A stretch of DNA of 64,000 nt from Microcoleus sp. FACHB-61 (lineage in GTDB: Bacteria > Cyanobacteriota > Cyanobacteriia > Cyanobacteriales > Microcoleaceae): NCBI GenBank assembly GCA_014695295.1, contig JACJNY010000037.1:32102-96101 (forward strand), in the 5' to 3' direction. The notes beneath the pieces were generated by a model that did no database searches, was not told where the DNA came from, and worked only from the letters and a program-made list of their open reading frames with translations. The translations under genes were made by a program, and so were the position numbers. This document shows, piece by piece, positions 27,136-36,048 of this stretch; within the stretch, counting starts at the first letter, position 1, and every line of letters begins with the position of its first letter.

Positions 27136-28107
27136 ATGTCTCCAACCACATCTGCCCCTTCCCGAACCGTTCGCATCGGTTCCCGCAAAAGCCAACTCGC
27201 TCTCGTGCAAACCCACTGGGTGCAAGAACAGCTACAGAAACACTTCCCGGAACACACTTTTGAAGTCCACACCATGTCCACCCAAGGGGACATAATTCTT
27301 GATGTCGCCCTCGCTAAAATTGGCGATAAAGGACTTTTTACCAAAGAATTAGAAACGGGAATGATTAACAATGAAACGGACTTTGCCGTTCATTCCCTCA
27401 AAGATTTGCCTACCAATTTGCCCGAAGGTTTAATTTTAGGATGCGTCACCGAACGGGAAAATCCCGCTGACGCCCTGGTAGTTCACTCCAAGCACAAAGA
27501 CAAGCAACTCGACACCCTCCCCGAAGGTGCAGTAATCGGTACTTCTTCCCTGCGGCGGCTAGCTCAACTGCGGCACCATTTCCCTCATTTTGAATTTAAA
27601 GATATTCGCGGCAATCTCAATACTCGACTCGCTAAATTAGATGATGGCGGTTACGATGCGATTATTTTAGCAGTTGCGGGATTGGAAAGATTGGGAATGG
27701 GCGATCGCATCCATCAAATTATCCCTGCTGAAATCTCCCTTCACGCCGTCGGACAAGGTGCTTTGGGCATCGAATGCCGCGCCGGAGATACAGAAATCAT
27801 GGCAGTGATTAAAGCTCTCGAACACTCGGAAACCGCCCAAAGATGTTATGCTGAACGCGCATTTCTACGGGAATTAGAAGGCGGCTGTCAAGTGCCGATA
27901 GGCGTCAATACCAAAATAGAAAACGGTCAATTAACCTTAACCGGAATGGTATCGAGTCTCGACGGCCAGCGATTCGTCAAAGATACTGTTTCCGGCGCCG
28001 CCGAAACTGCTGAAATGCTGGGAATTGACCTCGCTCACCGCCTGCGTAAACAGGGAGCTAGTGAAATTTTGGAGGAAATATTTGTCCAAGTTCAGCGCGG
28101 TTCCTAA
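27136..28107 (+). CDS. hemC: Hydroxymethylbilane synthase (porphobilinogen deaminase)
   Basis: 323 residues. This cytosolic enzyme joins four porphobilinogens into hydroxymethylbilane, on the way to heme, chlorophyll and phycobilins. Visible: [13 protein letters not shown] (14-26), [17 protein letters not shown] (83-93), IGTSSLRR (134-141), [10 protein letters not shown] (206-215) and the cofactor-attachment loop GGCQVPIG with Cys251 holding the dipyrromethane. The length matches the family (about 310-325). It stands alone; no other tetrapyrrole gene is near. Confidence 0.96.
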   Translation: MSPTTSAPSRTVRIGSRKSQLALVQTHWVQEQLQKHFPEHTFEVHTMSTQGDIILDVALAKIGDKGLFTKELETGMINNETDFAVHSLKDLPTNLPEGLILGCVTERENPADALVVHSKHKDKQLDTLPEGAVIGTSSLRRLAQLRHHFPHFEFKDIRGNLNTRLAKLDDGGYDAIILAVAGLERLGMGDRIHQIIPAEISLHAVGQGALGIECRAGDTEIMAVIKALEHSETAQRCYAERAFLRELEGGCQVPIGVNTKIENGQLTLTGMVSSLDGQRFVKDTVSGAAETAEMLGIDLAHRLRKQGASEILEEIFVQVQRGS

Positions 28108-28250
28108 ACGCGATCGGCATCTATTTGTCAATGCTTTTAGACTAATCTAGAGAGATCGCCTTTTGTAAAATAAAAATAACTGGCGGTTCGCTTTTGCTTT
28201 CACAGGTACACGAGCAGTATGTTTGTAGATTTTTGATGGGATTTGAGATT

Positions 28251-28348
28251 GGACTTGCGAACCCGAGATCAGAAACCCGGTTTGTTCTATATCTGGTCGT
28301 CAAACTAAGGATTTTCGCTGATTCCGGGTTCAAGAGCGTAAGTCCTAT
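28251..28348. mobile_element. MITE-like element with GGACTTGCG/CGTAAGTCC ends
   Basis: The left part reads GGACTTGCGAACCCG and the right part CCGGGTTCAAGAGCGTAAGTCC, imperfect inverted repeats. An inner AGAAACCCGGTTTG is a half copy of the AGAAACC repeat family. The ends resemble those of the 89-bp element at 14704. The 28108-28551 spacer has no gene otherwise. Confidence 0.6.
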
Positions 28349-28551
28349 TAGATGATAAAATTGAGCCTCGGTTTCAAAAAAATCTAACTAATTTAGGACG
28401 CTCCGCACGGGTGGATGTTTCCATTTAGAAGGCAAGATTTATCGCAGAAACCAATTTTTTTTCGTAAGTTCTAATTCTCAACATACCCATCCAAAATCTA
28501 CAATCAAACATCCAAAATTAATCAGCAATTTATTTCAGGGAAAGGCAAAAT

Positions 28552-29379
28552 ATGAGCGCTAGGGAAACTCAATTAAAGCTGGAAGGGAAAAAAGTTCAGC
28601 AACTTTATCGCAAAATGCAGGCTGACCAAAAAGCTTTGCAGGAGCAATTGAAAGAGTTTAAAACTCAGGCAGGAAATTTGTCGGATGTAGTCGAGCAAGT
28701 CTTGCCGTCCGTAGTTTCAGTTTACGTCATGGATTGGGAGACACAAGAAGAGATTTCTTCAGGGAGTGGCTTCTTTGTATCGCCGGACATAATTGTCACG
28801 AACTATCACGTTGTCGAAGATATTGCCGATGAAGATTACTTCTATGAAGAAGATGAAATCGAACAGGTTTTAGTGGAAACTCACGACGGAAAATTGAGAT
28901 TGGCAGAAGTGGTGTTTACCGGTAATGCTGAAGAAGATTTAGCATTGCTCTTAATTAGCGATTTTACCTTCAACCCGGAAACAGGGGAACAAGTGGAATC
29001 TCCCCACGAATATCCTCCCCTAGAGTTGTCTTTTGATATGAAAATGGGAGATAGAGTAATTGCTGTGGGCAATCCTTTGGGGCAGTTTGCTTCAACTGTA
29101 ACTCAAGGTATTATTAGTGCAATTCGCGAACCAGACGAGTATGAAGAAGGCGAGGACGAAGAAGATGCTGTTGCTGAGGTGAAGGTGTTGCAAACTGATG
29201 CGCTGATTAATCCGGGAAATTCTGGCGGGCCGCTGATTAATATGGCCGGTCAAGTGGTTGGGGTGAATACCTGGGGATGGGAAGATGCTGATAATATTAA
29301 TTTGGCGATCGCCTCTGAAGCTTTGGATGACTTTTTAGCTGGATTTGAAGAAACTTTTGAGGAGGATTCTCAGAATTAG
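28552..29379 (+). CDS. Cytoplasmic trypsin-like serine protease (S1C/Deg-related, no PDZ)
   Basis: 275 residues with no signal peptide. Residues 5-45 form a coiled coil rich in Lys, Gln and Leu. The protease domain has the complete triad: His86 (TNYHVV), Asp129 (EEDLALL) and Ser224 (NPGNSGGPL). Very acidic loops (YFYEEDEIEQ; DEYEEGEDEEDA) stand out. Unlike HhoA, HhoB or HtrA there is no PDZ domain, so regulation must differ; the coiled coil may drive assembly. A GGAAAGG ribosome site precedes the ATG. Role in protein quality control is inferred. Confidence 0.85.
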   Translation: MSARETQLKLEGKKVQQLYRKMQADQKALQEQLKEFKTQAGNLSDVVEQVLPSVVSVYVMDWETQEEISSGSGFFVSPDIIVTNYHVVEDIADEDYFYEEDEIEQVLVETHDGKLRLAEVVFTGNAEEDLALLLISDFTFNPETGEQVESPHEYPPLELSFDMKMGDRVIAVGNPLGQFASTVTQGIISAIREPDEYEEGEDEEDAVAEVKVLQTDALINPGNSGGPLINMAGQVVGVNTWGWEDADNINLAIASEALDDFLAGFEETFEEDSQN

Positions 29380-29786
29380 TCGGGAGTTGTCGGTAATATG
29401 TGATTCGGGCGATCGCTCTTTTTCTGAGAGGGAATTGAAAATGCGATCGCTATTTCCTTATTTACATACTGAATTGCATACTGATGGCTTCGGGTTCAGT
29501 TTTACTAATGCGTAAAGGTTATAAAATTGCATACCATTTTTGATGTTTACCGTCAATCAGAAAGTGACATATAAATTTGATTAGATAGTGAAAATTGTCG
29601 CCGGAGGGGAGTCCGGGCGATCGCTCTTTTGTTTAGCCTTCCGCAACGCGGATAAAAACGGATGGAAAAATGGCGATCGCTACAACAACTCAGATTTATA
29701 CTTGTTTTTGGGCGCTGCGTTAATATTGTGCCGCTCGCCATTTAAACTTAATCTAGAGTAACTACCTCAAGGAACACAAAAAAATA
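29380..29786. other. 407-bp spacer rich in HIP1 sites
   Basis: At least four GCGATCGC or CGATCGC motifs lie in this stretch (for example near 29409, 29443, 29618 and 29673). No gene is apparent. It should carry the glgA promoter near its right end. Confidence 0.5.
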
Positions 29787-31214
29787 ATGCGCATTTTATT
29801 TGTATCCGCCGAAGCAGCACCCCTAGCCAAAGTGGGCGGTATGGGCGATGTCGTCGGCGCTTTGCCTAAATTTCTGCGGCGCATGGGACACGATGTCCGC
29901 ATCTTCATGCCCTACTACGGTTTCATCCCGGACAAAATGGACGTTCCCAAAAAACCTGTTTGGGATGGGGCGGCCATGTTCCAAAACTTCTCCGTCTTTG
30001 AAAGTGTTTTGCCGGGAACCGATGTACCTTTATACTTATTGCAACATCCATCTTTCTTGCCCCGCCGCGTTTACGGTGGTGTAGATGAAGATTGGAGGTT
30101 CACTTTCTTTGCCAATGCTGCGGCTGAATTTGCCTGGAATCACTGGAAGCCACAAATTATTCACTGTCACGACTGGCATACGGGGATGATACCTGTTTGG
30201 ATGAGCCCAGACCCCGATATCAGCACGGTTTTTACTATTCACAATTTAGCTTATCAAGGGCCGTGGCGCTGGCGTTTGGAGCAGATGACTTGGTGCCCTT
30301 GGTATATGCAAGGTCACAATACAATGGCTGCCGCAGTACAGTTTGCCGATCGAGTAAATACAGTTTCGCCGACTTACGCCGAGCAAATAAAAACGCCAGC
30401 TTACGGGGAAAGTTTGGAAGGTTTGCTGTCTTTCATCGGCGGCAAGGTTTCGGGCATTTTGAACGGAATTGATACAGAATCTTACAACCCAGAAACTGAC
30501 AAGTACATCCATCAACAATTCAGTGCTGATACTATTGAAAAGCGCCCAGCTAACAAAATTGCTCTGCAAGAAGAAGTCGGTTTAGAAGTGAATAAAGGTG
30601 CCTTTTTAATGGGCATGGTGACGCGGCTGGTAGAACAGAAGGGATTGGATTTGATTATTCAAATGCTCGATCGCTTCATGGCCTATACCGACGCTCAATT
30701 TATTGTACTCGGAACGGGCGATCGCTACTACGAAACCCAACTCTGGCAAATGACAGCCCGCTATCCGGGTCGGATGTCAACCCAACTACTTTACAACGAG
30801 GCCCTTTCTCGGCGCGTTTACGCAGGCTGCGACACCTTCCTGATGCCCAGCCGTTTCGAGCCCTGCGGCATCAGCCAAATGCTCGCCCTCCGCTACGGGT
30901 GCGTGCCAATGGTTCGCCGCACCGGCGGTTTAGTCGATACCGTTTCCCACAACAACCCGATCGACAATACCGGTACAGGTTACTGTTTCGATCGCTACGA
31001 ACCCCTCGACTTGTTCACCTGCATGATCAGAACTTGGGAAGGTTTCCGCTACAAAGATAAGTGGAAAGAACTGCAACAGCGCGGCATGAGAGAAGATTTT
31101 AGCTGGAATATTTCGGCCCGGAAATACGTCAACTTGTACAGCGATATTTTGGGACTGCCGCCAGAAGGAACTGCACCGGAACCAGAGCCAGAATTGATCG
31201 TTGGTAAAAGTTAA
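29787..31214 (+). CDS. glgA: Glycogen (starch) synthase, ADP-glucose type
   Basis: 475 residues, GT5 family. It transfers glucose from ADP-glucose to the non-reducing end of glycogen in the cytosol. Visible: the N-terminal KVGGMGD motif (Lys15), HCHDWHTG, a linker near residue 225-260, MVTRLVEQKGLD, and the C-terminal SRFEPCGISQMLALRYG with the conserved Glu. The length agrees with cyanobacterial GlgA1-type enzymes (470-490). A GGAAC ribosome-like site precedes the ATG. It is a single-gene unit followed by a hairpin at 31220. Confidence 0.95.
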   Translation: MRILFVSAEAAPLAKVGGMGDVVGALPKFLRRMGHDVRIFMPYYGFIPDKMDVPKKPVWDGAAMFQNFSVFESVLPGTDVPLYLLQHPSFLPRRVYGGVDEDWRFTFFANAAAEFAWNHWKPQIIHCHDWHTGMIPVWMSPDPDISTVFTIHNLAYQGPWRWRLEQMTWCPWYMQGHNTMAAAVQFADRVNTVSPTYAEQIKTPAYGESLEGLLSFIGGKVSGILNGIDTESYNPETDKYIHQQFSADTIEKRPANKIALQEEVGLEVNKGAFLMGMVTRLVEQKGLDLIIQMLDRFMAYTDAQFIVLGTGDRYYETQLWQMTARYPGRMSTQLLYNEALSRRVYAGCDTFLMPSRFEPCGISQMLALRYGCVPMVRRTGGLVDTVSHNNPIDNTGTGYCFDRYEPLDLFTCMIRTWEGFRYKDKWKELQQRGMREDFSWNISARKYVNLYSDILGLPPEGTAPEPEPELIVGKS

Positions 31215-31219
31215 TCTTA

Positions 31220-31283
31220 GTAAGGTGCGTCAGTCGGTGTGTGATTCGACTGAATCTAGGGGCTATCGGCTGACGCACCCTAC
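31220..31283. repeat. GTAAGGTGCGTCAG inverted repeat after glgA
   Basis: GTAAGGTGCGTCAGTCG at the left and GGCTGACGCACCCTAC at the right fold together. A partial extra copy (GTAAGGTGCATCAGTC) follows at 31290. It starts 6 bases after the glgA stop, so it probably serves as its terminator while being a dispersed repeat. Confidence 0.75.
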
Positions 31284-31312
31284 AGCTTAGTAAGGTGCAT
31301 CAGTCAATCGAT

Positions 31313-31458
31313 TTTAGATTTTAGATTTTAGATTTTAGATTGAAGCATTGACCCCACGGATAAATTCGGGGGCTTGTATCCTGGATGCTTTCGGTCGGTT
31401 TTTGATTCAATTTAATCGATCGACTGACTACTGACTGCTGACTGCTGACTACTGACAA
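31313..31458. repeat. Heptamer repeats ATTTTAG and GACTGCT
   Basis: Four to five ATTTTAG units at 31313-31341, then GACTGCT/GACTACT units at about 31424-31458. Both keep a 7-bp period. They lie between the convergent glgA and DUF1824 genes. Confidence 0.75.
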
Positions 31459-31459
31459 A

Positions 31460-31888
31460 TTAATCAACAAATAAATCGAGAGGTAAATGACCGTAAGTCC
31501 CGCTAACTCCACCTTCTGAGGAAGATTGACACGACACCAAAACGCCCCGGTAAGTTCCGGGATAGCCGTCAACATAATACGACCCCTTCAAAGTATTGAA
31601 CTTAATATAAACTGAACCAGCAAAGGTCGAGACAGCATTGGGATCTAAAACAGCTTGATATCCCAAAGCTTTCAAATAAGCTTCTAAAGCTAAAAACCCC
31701 TCCTCCGTCGAAGAAGCGCAAACTCCCAACATTTGATAATCCGACAAACTTGCTACCAGCAAAATCGCTTGACGGAGAGCCTGTTTTTCCAGCGGCGATG
31801 CTACAGATTGCATATCCAGACAAGTGAAATCTTTGAGGATTTGCTGTGCTTCTTCAACAGTTAGGGTAGTCGGGTTTTGAGTAGACAT
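31460..31888 (-). CDS. DUF1824 family protein
   Basis: 142 residues. N-terminal helices (LTVEEAQQILKDFTCLD) precede a beta-rich part with VYIKFNTLKGSYYVDGYPGTYRGVLVSCQ and a final GTYGHLPLDLF. DUF1824 proteins are nearly restricted to cyanobacteria and plastid-bearing lineages, have this length, and have no assigned role. No signal peptide or membrane helix, so probably cytosolic. A single-gene unit. Confidence 0.82.
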   Translation of the reverse strand: MSTQNPTTLTVEEAQQILKDFTCLDMQSVASPLEKQALRQAILLVASLSDYQMLGVCASSTEEGFLALEAYLKALGYQAVLDPNAVSTFAGSVYIKFNTLKGSYYVDGYPGTYRGVLVSCQSSSEGGVSGTYGHLPLDLFVD

Positions 31889-32107
31889 GAATTGCTCTGA
31901 TATTTCCCAAAATTACGATCGACACTCGGGTACTCGTCAACGAATTTCTGCCCTTGCAACCCTCGATCGACGGCGGTAACACTTGCGCAAGTCCTGATTA
32001 TAGCCCATTGTGCGCTCTGGCAATCAATTCGGGCGATCGTCTTCGAGGGCTTCGCCAACGCCCGTATCGCACAAAAAAGCTAGTAGTTTTTACCGATGTT
32101 TTCAAAT

Positions 32108-32818
32108 TTAGATCAGTCCGCGTTTTTTCAGCTTTGCTAGCGCATCTTCGGCCGCATTTTTTTCCGCATCTTGTTTACGGCGACCCCGGCCAACACCGTA
32201 CATTTTACCGCTGACATACACTTGAGCAGTGAATTCTTTGGCATGATCTGGGCCTTCCTCGTCAATGATTGAATATTCGGGGTTTTGACCGAATTCTGCC
32301 AGAGCCCACTCCTGAAATCGATTTTTAGAGTCTACAAGGTTTTTTGGTCCAGCATCGGACTGAGGGTAAATCATACTATCAGCAACTGGAATAAACAGCT
32401 TTTGAACAAAGGCGCGGACAGATGTAATGGTTGAGTCGAGATAGTACGCACCAATAATCGCTTCAAAAGTATCGCAAAGCAAAGAGGGATTTTGGCGACC
32501 TTTATCTTTTTCAGCCCCTTTTCCCAGGCGCATTAACTTGCCTATACCTAGTTGCTCAGCAAACTTTGCGAGCTGATCCTGATCGACTAATCCAGAACGC
32601 AAGCGAGTTAATTGAGCCTCGCTAAAATCTTCATAGCGCTTGTACAAGATTTCGCCAACTAGATAACCTAGCAGGGCGTCGCCGAGGAATTCTAGTCGCT
32701 CGTTGTGTTCGCCTGCTTCTGGGTGTTCGTTGACGTAGGAGCGGTGAGTGAGCGCGCGACTTAGAAGTGATTCATTTTTAAATTTTGGAAGTTTTGGAAA
32801 TTTTGGAAGTTTTGGCAT
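32108..32818 (-). CDS. rnc: Ribonuclease III
   Basis: 236 residues. It cuts double-stranded RNA, processing rRNA precursors and antisense duplexes. After an odd N-terminus made of PKLPKF repeats (1-14), the catalytic domain has all metal-binding acids: Glu40, Glu43 and Asp47 in ERLEFLGD, and Asp116 and Glu119 in CDTFEA. The double-stranded RNA-binding domain runs from about 165 to 232 (DSKNRFQEW to AEDALAKL). It lies 47 bases downstream of the fusion gene at 32866, same strand, so the two RNase III genes are probably co-transcribed. Confidence 0.93.
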   Translation of the reverse strand: MPKLPKFPKLPKFKNESLLSRALTHRSYVNEHPEAGEHNERLEFLGDALLGYLVGEILYKRYEDFSEAQLTRLRSGLVDQDQLAKFAEQLGIGKLMRLGKGAEKDKGRQNPSLLCDTFEAIIGAYYLDSTITSVRAFVQKLFIPVADSMIYPQSDAGPKNLVDSKNRFQEWALAEFGQNPEYSIIDEEGPDHAKEFTAQVYVSGKMYGVGRGRRKQDAEKNAAEDALAKLKKRGLI

Positions 32819-32865
32819 TTTTGTTTGTTTAGTTATTCAGCAAATCAATTGTAGGGAAAATGTGT

Positions 32866-34068
32866 TTACATTAGCTCTATTTTTTTCAGTGCAGCTTCAG
32901 CAGCCAGCTTTTCAGCGTCTTTTTTACTGCTAGCTGTAGCTTGACCGTACAGCTTATCATTCACGCGCAGTTCAACAGTAAATTCTTTAGCATGACTAGG
33001 GCCAGCCTCATTAATTGTTATGTATTGAGGGGGAATTGACCCGATATTGCGATGTACCCATTCCTGAAACCGATTTTTTGAATCTACAAGGTGTTTGGAA
33101 TCGATATCAGGCGTAGGAGACAAGAAATCTTCAACTACTGAAGTAAACAGCGGCTCTACAAACTCACGGACAGCCTCAATACCAGAATCGAGAAAGTACG
33201 CGCCGATAACAGCTTCAAAAGTGTTACTAAGCAGCGTGTTCTTAGTTCTTCCTCCACTTGCTACTTCACCTTTGCTTAACCGCATCCATTTGCCAATGTC
33301 GAACTCGATCGCAAACTTCGCTAACTGTGCCTTATCTACTAACGCAGAACGTATGCAAGTCAGTTCACCCTCACTTTTATTTGAATAATCACGATAGAGA
33401 TACTCAGCGCTCAGGAAAGTTAACAAGGCATCACCGAGAAACTCTAGTAGCTCGTTGTCTTCACTTACTTCTTTCGGATTTTCAAAAAGAAATGATCGGT
33501 GAGTAAGTGCCTGATTTAACAGAGAAGCATCCTGAAAATTTAGTGTTTGTAGTAATTCTGCTAAACTTGCTCTACAGCGAGATTCTTCAGCAGAAGAACT
33601 TTTAGTTTCGTGACGAGTTTCTTCTTGAGCAAGAAGTCGCATGACTTCTTGTTTTTGCTTTTCTACTTCTTTAATATCTGCCTCAGATGCAGATATAACT
33701 TTAAGTAGTTTGGCAATACTGCCGAGAGCGCGATAGGTGTCTTCAGTGGAAAATGAGGAATTGTGTGCCCAATTATTGCGGACTTCTATAAGTTCAATCA
33801 CTAGAGCCTTTTCAAAAGGAGTTAGATGTGCCTGGAAGACGTTATCCCACTGCTTTGACATGACTGATAACAGGGTCAAAATATCTTCACGTAGAATATT
33901 ATCTATTAATTTTTTTTTTGGTATTTTATTGTTTGCCAAGCAATCTTGAGCCTTTGCTAGCCAGCGCTCGCCGTAAAATACTTGCATTTGCTGTTTCACA
34001 TAAGGGTACAATCTCTGACAGAGAAAGTTTAAAGCATTGCCAACTCGTTCGTTATTGTTCATAGCCAT
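32866..34068 (-). CDS. HEPN-like (Swt1-type) domain fused to RNase III and dsRNA-binding domain
   Basis: 400 residues in three parts. Residues 1-130 resemble the Swt1-type HEPN domain: a helical run ending in IELIEVRNNWAHN with an R-x4-H motif (Arg97, His102), then STEDTYRALGSIAKLL. Residues 130-165 are a charged coiled coil. Residues 166-325 are an RNase III domain with NELLEFLGD (Glu206, Glu209, Asp213), but the second metal motif reads SNTFEA, with Asn282 in place of the usual Asp; Glu285 is kept. Residues 328-397 are a dsRNA-binding domain. It precedes the normal rnc by 47 bases. HEPN domains are mostly RNases of defence and toxin systems. I know of no described protein with this layout. 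Confidence 0.8.
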   Translation of the reverse strand: MAMNNNERVGNALNFLCQRLYPYVKQQMQVFYGERWLAKAQDCLANNKIPKKKLIDNILREDILTLLSVMSKQWDNVFQAHLTPFEKALVIELIEVRNNWAHNSSFSTEDTYRALGSIAKLLKVISASEADIKEVEKQKQEVMRLLAQEETRHETKSSSAEESRCRASLAELLQTLNFQDASLLNQALTHRSFLFENPKEVSEDNELLEFLGDALLTFLSAEYLYRDYSNKSEGELTCIRSALVDKAQLAKFAIEFDIGKWMRLSKGEVASGGRTKNTLLSNTFEAVIGAYFLDSGIEAVREFVEPLFTSVVEDFLSPTPDIDSKHLVDSKNRFQEWVHRNIGSIPPQYITINEAGPSHAKEFTVELRVNDKLYGQATASSKKDAEKLAAEAALKKIELM

Positions 34069-34125
34069 CTTTGTTATTTCCTTCTCTCGATCGCTTAGGG
34101 TAGATTATGGTTTTTTATTTCCGGG

Positions 34126-34157
34126 TCAAACCCGGTTTATTTGAAAAACCGGGTTTG
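34126..34157. repeat. AAACCCGGTTT repeat pair
   Basis: CAAACCCGGTTTATTTG followed by AAAAACCGGGTTTGTG gives an inverted pair of the AGAAACC family. It lies 60 bases upstream of the HEPN-RNase III start on its strand, within the presumed promoter or leader. Confidence 0.65.
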
Positions 34158-34173
34158 TGAATTGAGATGTTAC

Positions 34174-34410
34174 CTATAGACAATTACCCCTTACCCAGTT
34201 TGGAGGGTAGAGACTGTTTCCGCGAGACTGGTTGCATGAAAGACAAGCAAGTCGTAGGTTTTCTAGACAGTCAGATCCACCGCGGCTTCTGGGGCGCAAG
34301 TGTTCGATCGTCAGTTGATTTTCTGGGAGACATTTACCGCACCACCAACAGTTATGACCATAATCATCGATAAGCTTTTGCTTCTTGTTATGCTTCTGCT
34401 TGGGATTCAT
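34174..34410 (-). CDS. Small HNH endonuclease-like protein
   Basis: 78 residues consisting almost only of an HNH core: zinc-binding CWWCG (21-25), TIEHLRPRSRGGSD (34-47) with the catalytic His, ENLRLACLSCNQSRG with the Asn and second Cys pair. Free-standing HNH proteins of this size occur in phages and genomes as nicking enzymes of unknown purpose. It is oriented with the two RNase III genes, 105 bases upstream of the fusion gene, and may belong to the same unit. Confidence 0.78.
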   Translation of the reverse strand: MNPKQKHNKKQKLIDDYGHNCWWCGKCLPENQLTIEHLRPRSRGGSDCLENLRLACLSCNQSRGNSLYPPNWVRGNCL

Positions 34411-35044
34411 TTCGGTTTCCTTGTGCTTGTTGTTTACAACAGGGTTGAAACATCAGTTATCCAGCACATAAGGAGTGTTGCTTAAGGATTGGCAAGAGAT
34501 GAATATTCCCAAACAAATAAGATTAAAAAGTAGAGATTAATGCTACTTCTGATTTACTTATCTTATTTGGATAATTTTCTATCTGGAAGTTCATAAATGA
34601 GAACAACTCACACTAAGCAAACACTTTTCAGGTGACGCTAGGTGTGAGCTGATGTCTCATCTACCGTATATGTAAATATTCTTATATGTATACATCTATA
34701 TGAGATTAATAGACAACTGCAATAGATATTTAGATAAATACTTAGCAATGTTATTTACTAATCACATATTGAAGCATATGTGTAAAAAAATATACATATA
34801 CGATAGGTGAGACAGCAGCCCACGCTCGGCACTGGAATTTTGATGACCCAATTATTTCGCTCAAGGCTAGCATAAAGCCAAGCTCAATGTCAATCTCTCC
34901 CCCTCCCCCCGCCAGCCCTAGACCTGCGGGCCCATCCCGCTTATCTCCGGCATTTGAACAGTTAATGTAAAAATATGTTGCAAATTTTGTAAGATTGTGT
35001 TAAGTTTAGTTACATAAGGTTGAAATTAAACGAGGTTTCTGGTC
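34411..35044. other. 634-bp spacer upstream of the hli gene
   Basis: Contains the 180-bp MITE listed next and the hli promoter region. An HLR1-like pair was sought near 34970-35010 and not convincingly found. No coding gene seen. Confidence 0.5.
34644..34823. mobile_element. 180-bp MITE with about 31-bp terminal inverted repeats
   Basis: The left end reads GTGAGCTGATGTCTCATCTA then CCGTATATGTA. The reverse complement of the right end reads GTGGGCTGCTGTCTCACCTA then TCGTATATGTA, 27 of 31 bases identical. The interior is about 75 percent AT with many TATATG steps. There is no coding capacity. It resembles a non-autonomous DNA transposon and lies between the HNH and hli genes. Confidence 0.8.
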
Positions 35045-35188
35045 ATGGAAAACAAAGACGCAAAGTTGGGCTTTACTGAGTTCGCTGAAACCTGGAACGG
35101 CCGTTTGGCAATGCTGGGCTTCGTTATCGGCTTGGCTACCGAATTCCTCACCGGTCAAGGCATTCTCTCTCAAATCGGTTTGATGTAA
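35045..35188 (+). CDS. hli: High-light-inducible protein (one-helix CAB-like)
   Basis: 47 residues, ATG at 35045 with GAGG upstream. The single transmembrane helix carries the chlorophyll-binding motif ETWNGRLAMLGFVIGL with the Glu and Asn/Arg ligand set of the CAB superfamily. Hli proteins protect thylakoid chlorophyll-protein complexes and assist photosystem II assembly under high light. It is followed by a strong terminator at 35245, so it is a monocistronic unit. It is the clearest marker that the window is cyanobacterial. Confidence 0.95.
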   Translation: MENKDAKLGFTEFAETWNGRLAMLGFVIGLATEFLTGQGILSQIGLM

Positions 35189-35244
35189 TCAGCTTAACTG
35201 CATACAATAGCTGAACTTCAGGCATCGATCGACCCCATCACAAG

Positions 35245-35310
35245 TGCAAAAGCCCCCCCGCCCATAAGTCCCCTTCACTTCACACGGAAGGGGGCTTTTG
35301 CATTTTCTCT
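35245..35310 (+). terminator. Rho-independent terminator of hli
   Basis: TGCAAAAGCCCCC (35245-35257) pairs with GGGGGCTTTTGCA (35290-35302) and is followed by TTTTCTCT. A 13-bp perfect stem with a T-rich tail, 57 bases beyond the hli stop codon. Confidence 0.9.
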
Positions 35311-35384
35311 CAAAAAATCCCACAGATGGCCGTATCCAAAATCTTTTCCGTCTCAGTATTTATCGCGAGACTAACTCCTGCAAA

Positions 35385-35597
35385 CTAAGCAATTCCTACC
35401 GAATCCACCATCCTCAATTTAGGAGTCAAACCAGGAAGCTTCACCAAACCGTCCCGTTTGTGAGTCCGCGCGCTGTGACCTAAAATCATCTCCGACAAAT
35501 CCGGCATTTCCTGCCAGCAGTGCGAGCAAAACCAATAAACGCGATTGTGGCGAGCGTGGCGGAGCAATTGAGAGGAGCAACAAGGGCAACTATTCAT
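35385..35597 (-). CDS. Small zinc-ribbon protein
   Basis: 70 residues from the ATG at 35595-35597 (a longer start at 35654 exists but is less likely). Two CxxC pairs, CPCC near residue 4-7 and CSHC near 24-27, flank a basic RHARHNRVYWF stretch, the classic zinc-ribbon layout. The C-terminal half is unremarkable. Similar short proteins occur across filamentous cyanobacteria; I know of no assigned function. Possible roles are nucleic-acid binding or protein interaction. Confidence 0.65.
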   Translation of the reverse strand: MNSCPCCSSQLLRHARHNRVYWFCSHCWQEMPDLSEMILGHSARTHKRDGLVKLPGLTPKLRMVDSVGIA

Positions 35598-35702
35598 GAG
35601 ATTTAGACCTTCTTTAAGATATGGAGCGATAACCAATTCATTACAGATATTCACAGATGTCGGCGCATCTCAACTTCATACACAACAATAAAAAATCTTT
35701 TT

Positions 35703-35921
35703 TCACTCAAAACTTTGAGCGTCTCGCAAGTAGTATTTTTGGAAACCGAACAGCAACACCACAATCAGAAGCTGAACATTCCAAGGGGCCCAAGAGAAAC
35801 CCCAAAGAAAACAACCCAGTCCGGCTAAAGCCACAAGAACAAAAATATGTTGAGATGCTTGCCAGTAAATCCAGACTGCCACCAGAGAAACTATTAGTAA
35901 CAAAATGTAAGCTGAGGGCAT
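35703..35921 (-). CDS. Small membrane protein with two helices
   Basis: 72 residues: helix 1 at about 4-20 (YILLLIVSLVAVWIYW), helix 2 at about 25-45, and a third hydrophobic stretch VQLLIVVLLFGF. It ends with a polar tail. The reverse-strand alternatives in the same DNA lack hydrophobic logic and were rejected. No family recognised. It is 106 bases upstream of the zinc-ribbon gene on the same strand. Confidence 0.55.
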   Translation of the reverse strand: MPSAYILLLIVSLVAVWIYWQASQHIFVLVALAGLGCFLWGFSWAPWNVQLLIVVLLFGFQKYYLRDAQSFE

Positions 35922-36048
35922 AGTCGTCTTCTCCCAATGTGTCTGCCAACAGTCAGGATCGATCCCTGACGATGTGATTAAACTTAAAACTAAAACCTGA
36001 AGAACTTATGAAGACGAGCGAGTTGTTACAAAAAGTAAAATACTCCTC

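Noticed and set aside
34960..35040. HLR1-type RpaB sites upstream of hli
   Set aside because: CTTACAAA and TTTGCAAC on the minus strand are spaced by 9 and not 10 and do not match well enough.
35657..35923. An 88-codon plus-strand ORF opposite the small membrane protein
   Set aside because: The minus-strand frame has coherent membrane helices, while this one has no domain pattern or ribosome site.
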